Below, piece by piece: positions 7,570 to 12,831 of a DNA stretch of 43,062 bases (positions are counted from its first letter, which is position 1; each line of letters opens with the position of its first letter). The position numbers and the translations under genes were made by a program. Source of the DNA: Singulisphaera sp. (GTDB taxonomy: Bacteria > Planctomycetota > Planctomycetia > Isosphaerales > Isosphaeraceae); NCBI GenBank assembly GCA_027451445.1, contig DAIDJG010000618.1, positions 1 to 43,062 on the forward strand, given 5' to 3'. The notes under the pieces were generated by a model. It had not been told where the DNA came from, did no database searches, and saw only the letters and a list, made by a program, of their open reading frames with translations.

Positions 7570-7689
7570 ATGCCCCTGGTTTCTATTAATGAATCAACTT
7601 CGACGCAGGTCGAGTGTGCCGATGAGCACTCACGCGAGCATACGCGGACGGCGCATGACCACCACTTCCGGCTGCGACTAGCACAGTAA
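7570..7689 (+). CDS. Tiny possible gene inside the insertion
   Basis: A 39-codon frame beginning MPLVSINESTSTQVECADEH and ending RLAQ. Its stop overlaps the next frame's ATG as TAATG, an arrangement typical of translational coupling. No ribosome site or family recognised; it may be the remnant of a longer gene. Confidence 0.2.
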   Translation: MPLVSINESTSTQVECADEHSREHTRTAHDHHFRLRLAQ

Positions 7690-7790
7690 TGGGCGGCACG
7701 GCCGGGCATACCAAGTTCGGCCATCTGCTTGGCTGGCACTACTCGACGCTCTGGCGCAACCTGAACGGCAAGTGTGGTCGGCCAAGATAA
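7689..7790 (+). CDS. Tiny possible DNA-binding remnant
   Basis: A 33-codon frame coupled by TAATG to the one before. Its translation contains KFGHLLGWHYSTLWRNLNGK, which has the spacing of a recognition helix in small helix-turn-helix proteins, and ends GRPR. It could be the tail of a decayed excisionase or regulator. Tentative. Confidence 0.25.
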   Translation: MGGTAGHTKFGHLLGWHYSTLWRNLNGKCGRPR

Positions 7791-7877
7791 TCGACGTGAA
7801 ATCCGCCGTTTCTGATCAACTTCTCCGATTACCCGATCCGATGAACTGGTGATCCAGGCGGTGTTGACCAAACGTAG

Positions 7878-7951
7878 CACCCCGGGCAGGACTCGAACCC
7901 GCAACCTCGACCTTAGGAGAGTCTCGCTCTTTCCAGTTGAGCTACCGGGGC
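7878..7951 (-). tRNA. trnR-CCT: tRNA-Arg (CCT), intact, carried by the insertion
   Basis: Acceptor GCCCCGG/CCGGGGT, canonical D arm GCTCAACTGGAAAGAGC with U8/A14, anticodon loop CTCCTAA giving CCT, T arm GCGGG-TTCGAGT-CCTGC, discriminator G. The sequence differs from the interrupted host gene, so it is not simply a duplicate. It has the most orthodox D arm of any tRNA in the window and supplies the isoacceptor the insertion destroyed. Confidence 0.85.
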
Positions 7952-8017
7952 GAAAAGAGGCGGGATACATGCTCATCGGTGACAATCCATGTGATTCATG
8001 GAAGCGGTGGACGATGC

Positions 8018-8043
8018 CCGAAAACGGTGACTAAACGGTGACT
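8018..8043 (+). repeat. Element-end repeat, right copy
   Basis: CCGAAAACGGTGA followed by CTAAACGGTGACT, matching the left-end copy at 6246-6272 in direct orientation and lying 63 bp inside the right core. Confidence 0.6.
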
Positions 8044-8106
8044 GTGCGATGCAAAGTGAACGAAAACGCCTTGTTTTATAGGGTTTTCTGACCGCGTCAA
8101 TCCTGC

Positions 8107-8117
8107 TTAGGACCGAG
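8107..8117 (+). repeat. Right attachment-site core
   Basis: TTAGGACCGAG, the right copy of the 11-bp direct repeat, continuous with the 5' half of the interrupted tRNA-Arg(CCT). Confidence 0.75.
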
Positions 8118-8145
8118 GAATGATGATCCGTTTCACCACCGGGAC
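8107..8145 (-). pseudogene. 5' half of interrupted tRNA-Arg (CCT)
   Basis: Acceptor GTCCCGG, U8, D arm GTG-AAACGGATCAT-CAT, anticodon 5' stem CCTCG and loop up to GTCCTAA; then the match to a tRNA ends. Pairs with the 3' half at 6080-6124 and closely resembles the D arm of tRNA-Arg(TCT) at 6002-6074. Confidence 0.85.
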
Positions 8146-8156
8146 AACTTCACAAG

Positions 8157-8242
8157 CGGAAGGCAAGGGATTCGAACCCTTACGCCCTTTCAGGCGCACT
8201 CGTTAGCACCGAGGCCCGGCCAACCGTATCCGGCTACCTTCC
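8157..8242 (-). tRNA. trnS-GCT: tRNA-Ser (GCT)
   Basis: Class II tRNA: acceptor GGAAGGT/GCCTTCC, anticodon arm CCTCG-GTGCTAA-CGAGT, long variable arm, T arm AAGGG-TTCGAAT-CCCTT, discriminator G. Position 8 is A. First array gene to the right of the insertion. Confidence 0.88.
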
Positions 8243-8255
8243 GTTTGACTGCGAG

Positions 8256-8326
8256 TGGACCCACCGGGAGTCGAACCCGGACCTCCGCCACGCCAGGGCG
8301 GTGCCATTCCGTTAGGCCATGAGCCC
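8256..8326 (-). tRNA. trnA-GGC: tRNA-Ala (GGC)
   Basis: Acceptor GGGCTCA/TGGGTCC contains G3-U70, the alanine identity pair. Anticodon arm CCGCC-CTGGCGT-GGCGG; discriminator A. Confidence 0.9.
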
Positions 8327-8340
8327 GTCATTACTGACAG

Positions 8341-8411
8341 TGGACCGCCGGGGAGTCGAACCCCGTTCTCCTGGTTGCAGGCCAGGTGTCTTTCCATTCG
8401 ACCAGCAGCCC
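8341..8411 (-). tRNA. trnA-TGC: tRNA-Ala (TGC), with C33
   Basis: Acceptor GGGCTGC/GCGGTCC keeps G3-U70 and A73, pointing to alanine. A perfect CCTGG/CCAGG stem encloses CCTGCAA, giving anticodon TGC but with C in place of the near-universal U33. Shifting by one gives GCA (Cys) with U33 but breaks the stem. Confidence 0.75.
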
Positions 8412-8426
8412 AACTTCGTCACCGAG

Positions 8427-8498
8427 AGGTCCGCCCGGGAATCGAACCCGGTCCACCTCCTTACCATGGAGGAGTGCCGCCGGTAACACCTGCGGACC
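8427..8498 (-). tRNA. trnT-GGT: tRNA-Thr (GGT)
   Basis: Acceptor GGTCCGC/GCGGACC perfect; anticodon arm CCTCC-ATGGTAA-GGAGG. Position 8 is A and position 14 reads T, a swap of the usual U8/A14. Discriminator U. Confidence 0.88.
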
Positions 8499-8526
8499 GT
8501 TCGCGAGAGAGTCGTCTTTGCGAGAG

Positions 8527-8598
8527 AGGTCCGCCCGGGAATTGAACCCGGTCCGCCTCTTTACAAGAGAGGCATGCTCCCGGAAACACCTGCGGACC
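8527..8598 (-). tRNA. trnT-TGT: tRNA-Thr (TGT)
   Basis: Same acceptor and T arm as the GGT gene; anticodon arm CCTCT-CTTGTAA-AGAGG. Again A8 with T14. The two Thr genes look like duplicates that diverged in the anticodon arm. Confidence 0.88.
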
Positions 8599-8611
8599 CT
8601 TCACAAGTGAG

Positions 8612-8683
8612 TCGTCCCGGAGGGAATCGAACCCCCGTTGCCTCTTTGTAAGAGAGGAGTCGTAGCCGTTGGACCACGGGACG
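8612..8683 (-). tRNA. trnV-TAC: tRNA-Val (TAC)
   Basis: Acceptor CGTCCCG/CGGGACG; anticodon arm CCTCT-CTTACAA-AGAGG; discriminator A; canonical U8/A14. Confidence 0.87.
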
Positions 8684-8701
8684 TGAACATCAACACTTCA
8701 G

Positions 8702-8775
8702 TAGCACGGGAGGGAGTCGAACCCACAAACACCAGAATCTCATTCTGGCCGCTGTGCCAGTTTGCGTACCGTGCC
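8702..8775 (-). tRNA. trnL-GAG: tRNA-Leu (GAG), short variable loop
   Basis: Acceptor GGCACGG/CCGTGCT, D arm CGCAAACTGGCACAGCG, anticodon arm CCAGA-ATGAGAT-TCTGG, then a variable loop of only 5 nt (TGTTT), T arm and A73. Bacterial Leu tRNAs normally have a long variable arm. One T-stem mismatch. Confidence 0.78.
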
Positions 8776-8786
8776 ATTCGTTGCAG

Positions 8787-8855
8787 TTGCGGGTCGGGGA
8801 GTTGAACCACCGCTTCCGAGTTTATGAGGCTCAGTTGAGCACCGGCCCACCCGCA
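8787..8855 (-). tRNA. Degenerate tRNA with anticodon CAT
   Basis: Acceptor TGCGGGT/ACCCGCA is perfect and CTCATAA gives anticodon CAT, but the D arm is too short to form a stem, the T stem has two mismatches and the 31-39 pair is C-A. Only 69 nt. Probably a decaying or highly atypical Met/Ile2 tRNA. Confidence 0.5.
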
Positions 8856-8868
8856 ATTCGTCTTCGAG

Positions 8869-8938
8869 TCCCAGACCCCGGTATCGAGCCGGGCGCATCG
8901 GCCTTATGAAAGCCAACCGGGCACCTGCCACGCCTGGG
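8869..8938 (-). tRNA. Atypical tRNA with anticodon CAT
   Basis: Acceptor CCCAGGC/GTCTGGG, anticodon arm TGGCT-TTCATAA-GGCCG, T stem CCCGG/CCGGG. The T loop is CTCGATA (C54 instead of T54) and the D arm is compressed to about 14 nt. Elongator Met or Ile2 cannot be told apart; it may be non-functional. Confidence 0.6.
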
Positions 8939-8956
8939 TTTTCCATTACTGATCAG

Positions 8957-9029
8957 TAGCCCTGACGGGAGTCGAACCCGCTTCTCCACCTTGAGAGGGT
9001 GGTGTCCTGTGCCGGTAGACGACAGGGCC
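8957..9029 (-). tRNA. trnE-CTC: tRNA-Glu (CTC)
   Basis: Acceptor GGCCCTG/CAGGGCT; D arm GTC-TACCGGCACAG-GAC; anticodon arm CCACC-CTCTCAA-GGTGG; T arm GCGGG-TTCGACT-CCCGT; discriminator A. Confidence 0.88.
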
Positions 9030-9044
9030 ATTTCGTTCAGAGAG

Positions 9045-9128
9045 TGCGCCGGGACGGAATCGAACCGCCAGGTCCCCGAAGGGAGCGTGGTTTACAGCCA
9101 CGGGGGCCCACCAATGCCCAGCCGACGC
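9045..9128 (-). tRNA. trnY-GTA: tRNA-Tyr (GTA)
   Basis: Class II tRNA of 84 nt: acceptor GCGTCGG/CCGGCGC, anticodon arm CGTGG-CTGTAAA-CCACG, long variable arm with CCC-TTC-GGGG hairpin, discriminator A. Position 8 is C. Confidence 0.9.
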
Positions 9129-9149
9129 GAATCTTTCTGTATCGTGCGA

Positions 9150-9224
9150 TCGCACGGGTGGGAGTCGAACCCACACATCACCAAGGTTTGAGCTTGGCCG
9201 CTTTGCCGGTTTGCGTACCGTGCG
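9150..9224 (-). tRNA. trnL-CAA: tRNA-Leu (CAA), short variable loop
   Basis: Acceptor CGCACGG/CCGTGCG, D arm nearly identical to the Leu(GAG) gene, anticodon arm CCAAG-CTCAAAC-CTTGG, variable loop of 6 nt, perfect T stem GTGGG/CCCAC, A73. All helices are intact, so it does not look like a decayed copy. Confidence 0.82.
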
Positions 9225-9233
9225 TTGCGTCAG

Positions 9234-9307
9234 CGCCCTCGACGGGAGTTGAACCCGCAAGCTCCTGGTTGACCGCCAGGCGAGCCTCCCACCGACTCTA
9301 CGAGGGC
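9234..9307 (-). tRNA. trnD-GTC: tRNA-Asp (GTC), with G33
   Basis: Acceptor GCCCTCG/CGAGGGC perfect, discriminator G as in Asp, anticodon stem CCTGG/CCAGG enclosing CGGTCAA. The anticodon reads GTC but position 33 is G instead of U. Confidence 0.75.
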
Positions 9308-9323
9308 ATCGTTCTTTTCGGAG

Positions 9324-9397
9324 TGGCCCAGGAGGGATTCGAACCCTCAGCATCTCTCGTTCTAAGCGAGAGTGGTCTGCCGGTTGCCTACCGGGCC
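9324..9397 (-). tRNA. trnL-TAG: tRNA-Leu (TAG), short variable loop
   Basis: Acceptor GGCCCGG/CTGGGCC, anticodon stem CTCTCG/CGAGAG (six pairs) enclosing CTTAGAA, short variable loop, T arm GAGGG-TTCGAAT-CCCTC, A73. First tRNA of the array, 16 nt after the boxA motif. Confidence 0.82.
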
Positions 9398-9413
9398 ATT
9401 CCACGCGTCCAGA

Positions 9414-9426
9414 TTGTCAAAGAGCG
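9414..9426 (-). promoter_or_regulatory. boxA-like antitermination site in the tRNA array leader
   Basis: On the minus strand the leader reads CGCTCTTTGACAA, one or two changes from the rRNA boxA consensus TGCTCTTTAACAA bound by NusB/NusE. It lies 16 nt before the first tRNA. A small hairpin (CTTCGA-TGC-TCGAAG, 9473-9487) lies upstream in the position where boxB hairpins occur in rRNA leaders. A long untranslated tRNA transcript would need protection from Rho, which fits. Confidence 0.6.
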
Positions 9427-9488
9427 CACGGCATCTGTTGAGGGTTGAACAACGCACTGAGCCTTGTCCTTCCTTCGAGCATCGAAGT

Positions 9489-9494
9489 ATTCTA
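9489..9494 (-). promoter_or_regulatory. Candidate -10 element for the tRNA array
   Basis: TAGAAT on the minus strand, about 90 bp before the first tRNA, within the locally most AT-rich part of the leader. No good -35 hexamer is seen 17 nt upstream, so this is weak. Confidence 0.25.
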
Positions 9495-9524
9495 TGAATT
9501 ACTTAGTACTATCTCGCCGCGCAC

Positions 9525-9548
9525 AAAAAAACCCGGTGTGTGACCGGG
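9525..9548 (-). terminator. Intrinsic terminator pointing into the tRNA leader
   Basis: On the minus strand: CCCGGT, loop CACAC, ACCGGG, followed by seven T. This is a textbook Rho-independent terminator. It would stop minus-strand transcripts coming from the right just before the array promoter, insulating the array. Confidence 0.8.
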
Positions 9549-9812
9549 CCGTGGATACACGATGATCCAGGGCCGAGTGTCAGCAATCGAGACGATACGC
9601 CACGCGGGCGAGACAACTTTCGAGACGATGTTCACAACGCAAGGCGTTCATGGGAACCTCTCAGGTTTCAGGCGATCGTTGTCGCTTACACCACAACAGA
9701 CGCACGAGGCGGCGCGGATGTTCGCGCGAAAATCACGAATCTCTGGAAGTCGGCGTCTGGGCTTCATGCCCTTCGCTGCCTCGGGTACGATGAGGCCAGC
9801 AAGGAGGAAGCC

Positions 9813-10274
9813 ATGCTCGATATGATCAGGCTGTCCGAGGCCGCCGTCGCCAACCTGCGGTTTCGTATCAAGGGATTCCCGTTGAGGGAGCAAGACCGGC
9901 CAGCGTATAGGGAGCTGGTCGCCGCCGGCATCATGGAACCGACCTCGGGGTCCGAGTATCGCTTTACCACCTGGGGAATGGAACACTGCGAGGCGATCCT
10001 TGAGAGGGAGTCGGAGAGGATCGCGCGTGAGCGATACGCGCCTCCGGATGCTGACCTTTCGGAGGCGGCCACGAGGCTGCTCGGCCGCATCGCGTCCGGT
10101 GAACGGGTCGAGGTGGATGACGCGAACCGAACCGTCTTCCGCGAACTCGCCGCAGCCCGCGTCATCGTCCTTGGCAGTTCCTTTGCCCGCGGCCCCGAGT
10201 CGTGCTACCGGTTCACGTACTGGGGCTGGAAGCAGAGAGAGGAATTGATCGCCCGCGTGCGGCGGGCGGTCTGA
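9813..10274 (+). CDS. Hypothetical protein with an internal duplication
   Basis: 153 residues from ATG 9813, which has AAGGAGG 5 nt upstream; longer in-frame starts lack this. The protein has two related halves: AYRELVAAGIMEP with YRFTTWGMEHCEAIL near residue 60, and VFRELAAARVIVL with CYRFTYWGWKQREELI at the end. Each unit (short helix, ELxAA helix, turn, YRFTxWG strand) is the size of a winged-helix motif, so a DNA-binding role is possible, but I do not recognise a family. It converges with the next gene, 7 bp apart. Confidence 0.75.
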   Translation: MLDMIRLSEAAVANLRFRIKGFPLREQDRPAYRELVAAGIMEPTSGSEYRFTTWGMEHCEAILERESERIARERYAPPDADLSEAATRLLGRIASGERVEVDDANRTVFRELAAARVIVLGSSFARGPESCYRFTYWGWKQREELIARVRRAV

Positions 10275-10281
10275 CACCATC

Positions 10282-10713
10282 CTATCTTGCCATCGCCTTC
10301 AGGATGCGCTTCGCCTCGGCTCTGATCGGCAGCTCGGTCTTCCAGCCGTGCTTGAGCGCCGCCGCGTGGGTGCCGAGGCGGTCCTCCTCGTATTCATGGG
10401 CGATGATCGCGTCGATCCGGTCGCGGAGGCGCGCCCTGGCGAAGACACGAGCCCCTGGCTCGCCCTTCAGCAGGCTCGGGTTCAGGCAGCCGGAATTGAC
10501 CGCGATCCCTTCCCACAGGTTTCCGCCCTGCCTTTCGCGGACGATGAACGTCGTCCATCGGCCATCGCCCCCAAGGTCGCGTGTGCCGAGCGAGTGTTCC
10601 GGGATCCCGAGTTCCTGCATCCGCAGAGTGCAATATGCCTCAAGCAGACCCGCCCAGCGACGGGCAAAGTCAACGGCGTGGTCGGCGGGGTCTTCGGGTG
10701 GTTTCTCGATCAT
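10282..10713 (-). CDS. Hypothetical protein with HEYEE motif
   Basis: 143 residues from ATG 10711-10713, no strong ribosome site. No signal peptide or membrane segment. The C-terminal third contains RIDAIIAHEYEEDRLG, then HAAALKHGWKTELPIRAEA; a His followed by several Glu could bind metal, but the pattern is not a standard HExxH protease. I believe similar proteins occur in other planctomycetes, but cannot name a family. It is the nearest minus-strand gene upstream of the terminator at 9525-9548, though more than 700 bp away. Confidence 0.65.
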   Translation of the reverse strand: MIEKPPEDPADHAVDFARRWAGLLEAYCTLRMQELGIPEHSLGTRDLGGDGRWTTFIVRERQGGNLWEGIAVNSGCLNPSLLKGEPGARVFARARLRDRIDAIIAHEYEEDRLGTHAAALKHGWKTELPIRAEAKRILKAMAR

Positions 10714-10886
10714 GGGAGAAGCGTAGAGCGTTGCGGGGTAACACGCAAGGATATCAGGGAGGGGACGAATGGGCTGTGTTGAAGGGAAACGTTCTCTAAA
10801 GTGTGATCGTTAATCGTAATTGTCTCCAGGTTTACGCTCGCTCCCAGGAATCTCGTTCTCTGTCGAGGCTTTTCAGGCGGGGTGTC

Positions 10887-11267
10887 ATGCGATTGACGTG
10901 GAATCTCTTGATCGTGGTCGCCCTTGGCGCGGGGTGTTCGGGGCCAGTCCAGCCTGTGGTCGAGATTCATCACGATGCGGAGCAGGCCCGCGTCGCACTC
11001 ATCTCGGCGCTCGATGCGTGGAAGAAAGGTGAAGCTCGCGGCCTGGCTCAGCGAAAGCCGCCGATTCGGTTTGCTGACGACGATCTGGCGATGGGGCTGC
11101 GGCTTTTTGATTACGCGCTCGAAGAGCCCGATGCGCCGATCACGCCGCACAAGAACGTGCCGGTGATCCTTTCCTTACGCGACGCTCGTGGTAAAGCCAT
11201 TCGACGCGAGGCGCATTACCAGGTGTCTACGGAGCCTGCCTTGGCGGTGTTGCGTAGCGATCGCTGA
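10887..11267 (+). CDS. Small lipoprotein of unknown function
   Basis: 126 residues. ATG 10887 follows a GGCGGGG stretch and starts a lipoprotein signal (MRLTWNLLIVVALGAGC) with lipobox LGAG-Cys at residue 17; a longer in-frame start at 10803 would bury it. The mature part is soluble, with DAWKKGEARGLAQRKPPIRF and FADDDLAMGLRLFDYALE, ending in a beta-rich segment (VPVILSLRDARG). The DAWKxGE segment recalls helical proteins found widely in planctomycete genomes, though no function is known to me. Expected to be membrane-anchored at the periplasmic face. Confidence 0.75.
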   Translation: MRLTWNLLIVVALGAGCSGPVQPVVEIHHDAEQARVALISALDAWKKGEARGLAQRKPPIRFADDDLAMGLRLFDYALEEPDAPITPHKNVPVILSLRDARGKAIRREAHYQVSTEPALAVLRSDR

Positions 11268-11491
11268 GGCATCGGCGTTTGTGAAAGGCAATTCATCGCG
11301 AGGGCGTTCGCGATCGAGTTGTGGGCAGCATTGACGGTTCGCGCGCGATTGACTCGAACGGTAGGGTGGGTCGGAACGCCGGGCAGCGGCGCGAGGCCCA
11401 CCGGCGAGGGCGATCGCAGCACGGCGGTGGGCCTCCCCGCCCTGACGGGCGAGTCGGGTGCATCCCACTACCGCATCCAGACTTGGAGCTC

Positions 11492-11550
11492 CCAACAAAA
11501 GAGGGAACTGGCTCCGGGTCTTCGAGGTGCATGTCCCCCCTTTTGTTTGG
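11492..11550. repeat. Dispersed palindromic repeat, copy 2 (REP-like)
   Basis: Arms CCAACAAAAGAGGGA and TCCCCCCTTTTGTTTGG around a centre CTCCGGGTCTTCGAGGTGC. It matches the reverse complement of 1665-1723 over its whole length with a handful of changes, including the non-palindromic centre. Confidence 0.8.
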
Positions 11551-12033
11551 CTTCCCAGGTCTCAGCCCCAAGTCATGACTTGCCGAAGCGAACCATGCGC
11601 CTTGTGAGCGGTCAACCGTCATCAGATGACGAAAAACTTACCACGCAAAAATCACGCGGAACCCCGGAAAACACCGCGTCGAATCACCATCAGGGGTGGC
11701 AAGAGCTAACATGTTACCCGGAGTATATAGAATAGGGGGACGTGCAAGTCCCGGATCTCCGCGTTGTCCCGGGCAACGGATCCCGGCAGAGTTCCGATTC
11801 GACGGTGGCTCTTGAGTCTGTCGCTTCGCGGCAAGGCACCGTCCTGTCTCGCTGGGGACGCTCCCACATGCGAGGGGATACGAACCATGCGGCACGCACA
11901 CGGTGCACACTCGAGGCACATTACGCCGCGCTCGAACGCGCTTCATTCACGGGACGGTCGTGCCGGCGAGGAGCGTGCGCCACGACGAGCCGGTCGCGAC
12001 GACAGCCCAAAACGACCGTGCGCATGTGCGCAG

Positions 12034-12090
12034 CCCATTCGGTAGTTCGGAACCCCAAGGCTAACAAGGGGTTCCGAATTACCGAACGGG
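12034..12090. repeat. 23-bp near-perfect inverted repeat
   Basis: Arms 12034-12056 (starting CCCATTCGGTAGTTCGG) and 12068-12090 pair with two mismatches around an 11-nt loop. Neither side has a T-run, so it is not an obvious terminator. Confidence 0.75.
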
Positions 12091-12650
12091 CGACTCGGAC
12101 GACTATTCGGAAGGTCAAGGGGGACAGGGAGTTATGACGATGCGGATGATAGTAGGCACAAAATGACAGATACAAGCCAGATCTGAGGACACGTGAATGG
12201 AGCGAGAGATTGGCTCCGTCAGCCGCCGTCGCGATTTCGCGGCACGGCATGCGTCCGGCAATGGCGGTGGGTGCGCGGGCGAGGATCGCGATTCGTTTGC
12301 CGACGCAGCGGGCGTCGGTTCCTCAACGCCCGCAGCCGCCATTGGACCGTGGAATCGCGTTCCCTCCCTGGGATCGTTCCCGAAGAGGGACGACCGATCG
12401 CCGAAGTCATTCGGTAGTTTGGGCGAAGCCTTGTGCCGGAGGGAGTTGCGCGGTCCCGGGTAGGCTTCCGGAAGGAACTCTGAGGAAGGAGCGGATTGGT
12501 GGGAAGTTGGACTTTGGTGCGGCGAGTCCAGACGGCGGGGAGGATGTCCTGTTGCGATCTTTTACCGGAGATTTTATAGACGCAGGACTATGAAATGTTT
12601 AGAGATCTGTCATGTGTTATGAGTCAACACGCCGCCACGATCAGCGTGCT

Positions 12651-12680
12651 CTCGTTCCCACGCGGGAGCGTGGGAACGAG
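12651..12680. repeat. REP palindrome CTCGTTCCCACG
   Basis: CTCGTTCCCACG, 6-nt loop, CGTGGGAACGAG: a perfect 12-bp hairpin. From memory, this core is a very widespread bacterial REP, common in planctomycetes and cyanobacteria. Confidence 0.8.
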
Positions 12681-12803
12681 GATTTATGCGTGCAGCCCAC
12701 CAAAACGTCAACTGCGTAACTCGTAACCAAATGGCAGATTCCGAGAGTGCGGTGAGAGCCTGGTTTCTCGGCTCGTGCACTATTCCATAAGGAGTCGCCT
12801 GCG

Positions 12804-12831
12804 ATCTTGCATCTGCCATCTTGCATCTGCC
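12804..12831. repeat. 14-bp tandem repeat ATCTTGCATCTGCC
   Basis: Two exact tandem copies. Closely related units (CATCTGCCATTTTG) recur between the two nucleotide-sugar genes at 21729-21790. Confidence 0.7.

Larger units (their letters stand above)
6114..8106. mobile_element. ~2 kb insertion in the anticodon loop of tRNA-Arg(CCT)
   Basis: The two halves of one tRNA-Arg(CCT) lie 2 kb apart and share the direct repeat TTAGGACCGAG (6114-6124 and 8107-8117), as expected of site-specific integration into an anticodon loop. Inside each end is the related motif CCGAAAACGGTGA plus AAACGGTGACT (6246-6272 and 8018-8043), possibly recombinase arm sites. The insertion carries a lower-GC gene (6949-7539), two tiny possible genes and an intact tRNA-Arg(CCT) at 7878-7951. 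I find no integrase gene, so the element is either a remnant or mobilised in trans. A group I intron is less likely: those are shorter and do not duplicate exon sequence. Confidence 0.75.

Noticed and set aside
7476-7985. 169-codon minus-strand frame overlapping the element-borne tRNA
   Set aside because: It runs through the tRNA-Arg(CCT) gene and overlaps the 3' end of the HEAT/zinc-finger gene; composition and lack of ribosome site mark it as a shadow.
6080-8145. Group I intron in tRNA-Arg(CCU)
   Set aside because: Bacterial introns do occur at this kind of site, but 2 kb with a divergent gene, a second tRNA and an 11-bp direct repeat fits integration better. I could not find intron core pairings by eye.
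8999-9448. 149-codon plus-strand frame over the last tRNA genes
   Set aside because: Antisense reading of tRNA T arms and acceptors; no start signal.
11742-12593. Plus-strand frames of 131 and 127 codons
   Set aside because: Arg/Pro/Ser-rich translations, crossing a palindrome, no ribosome sites or domains.
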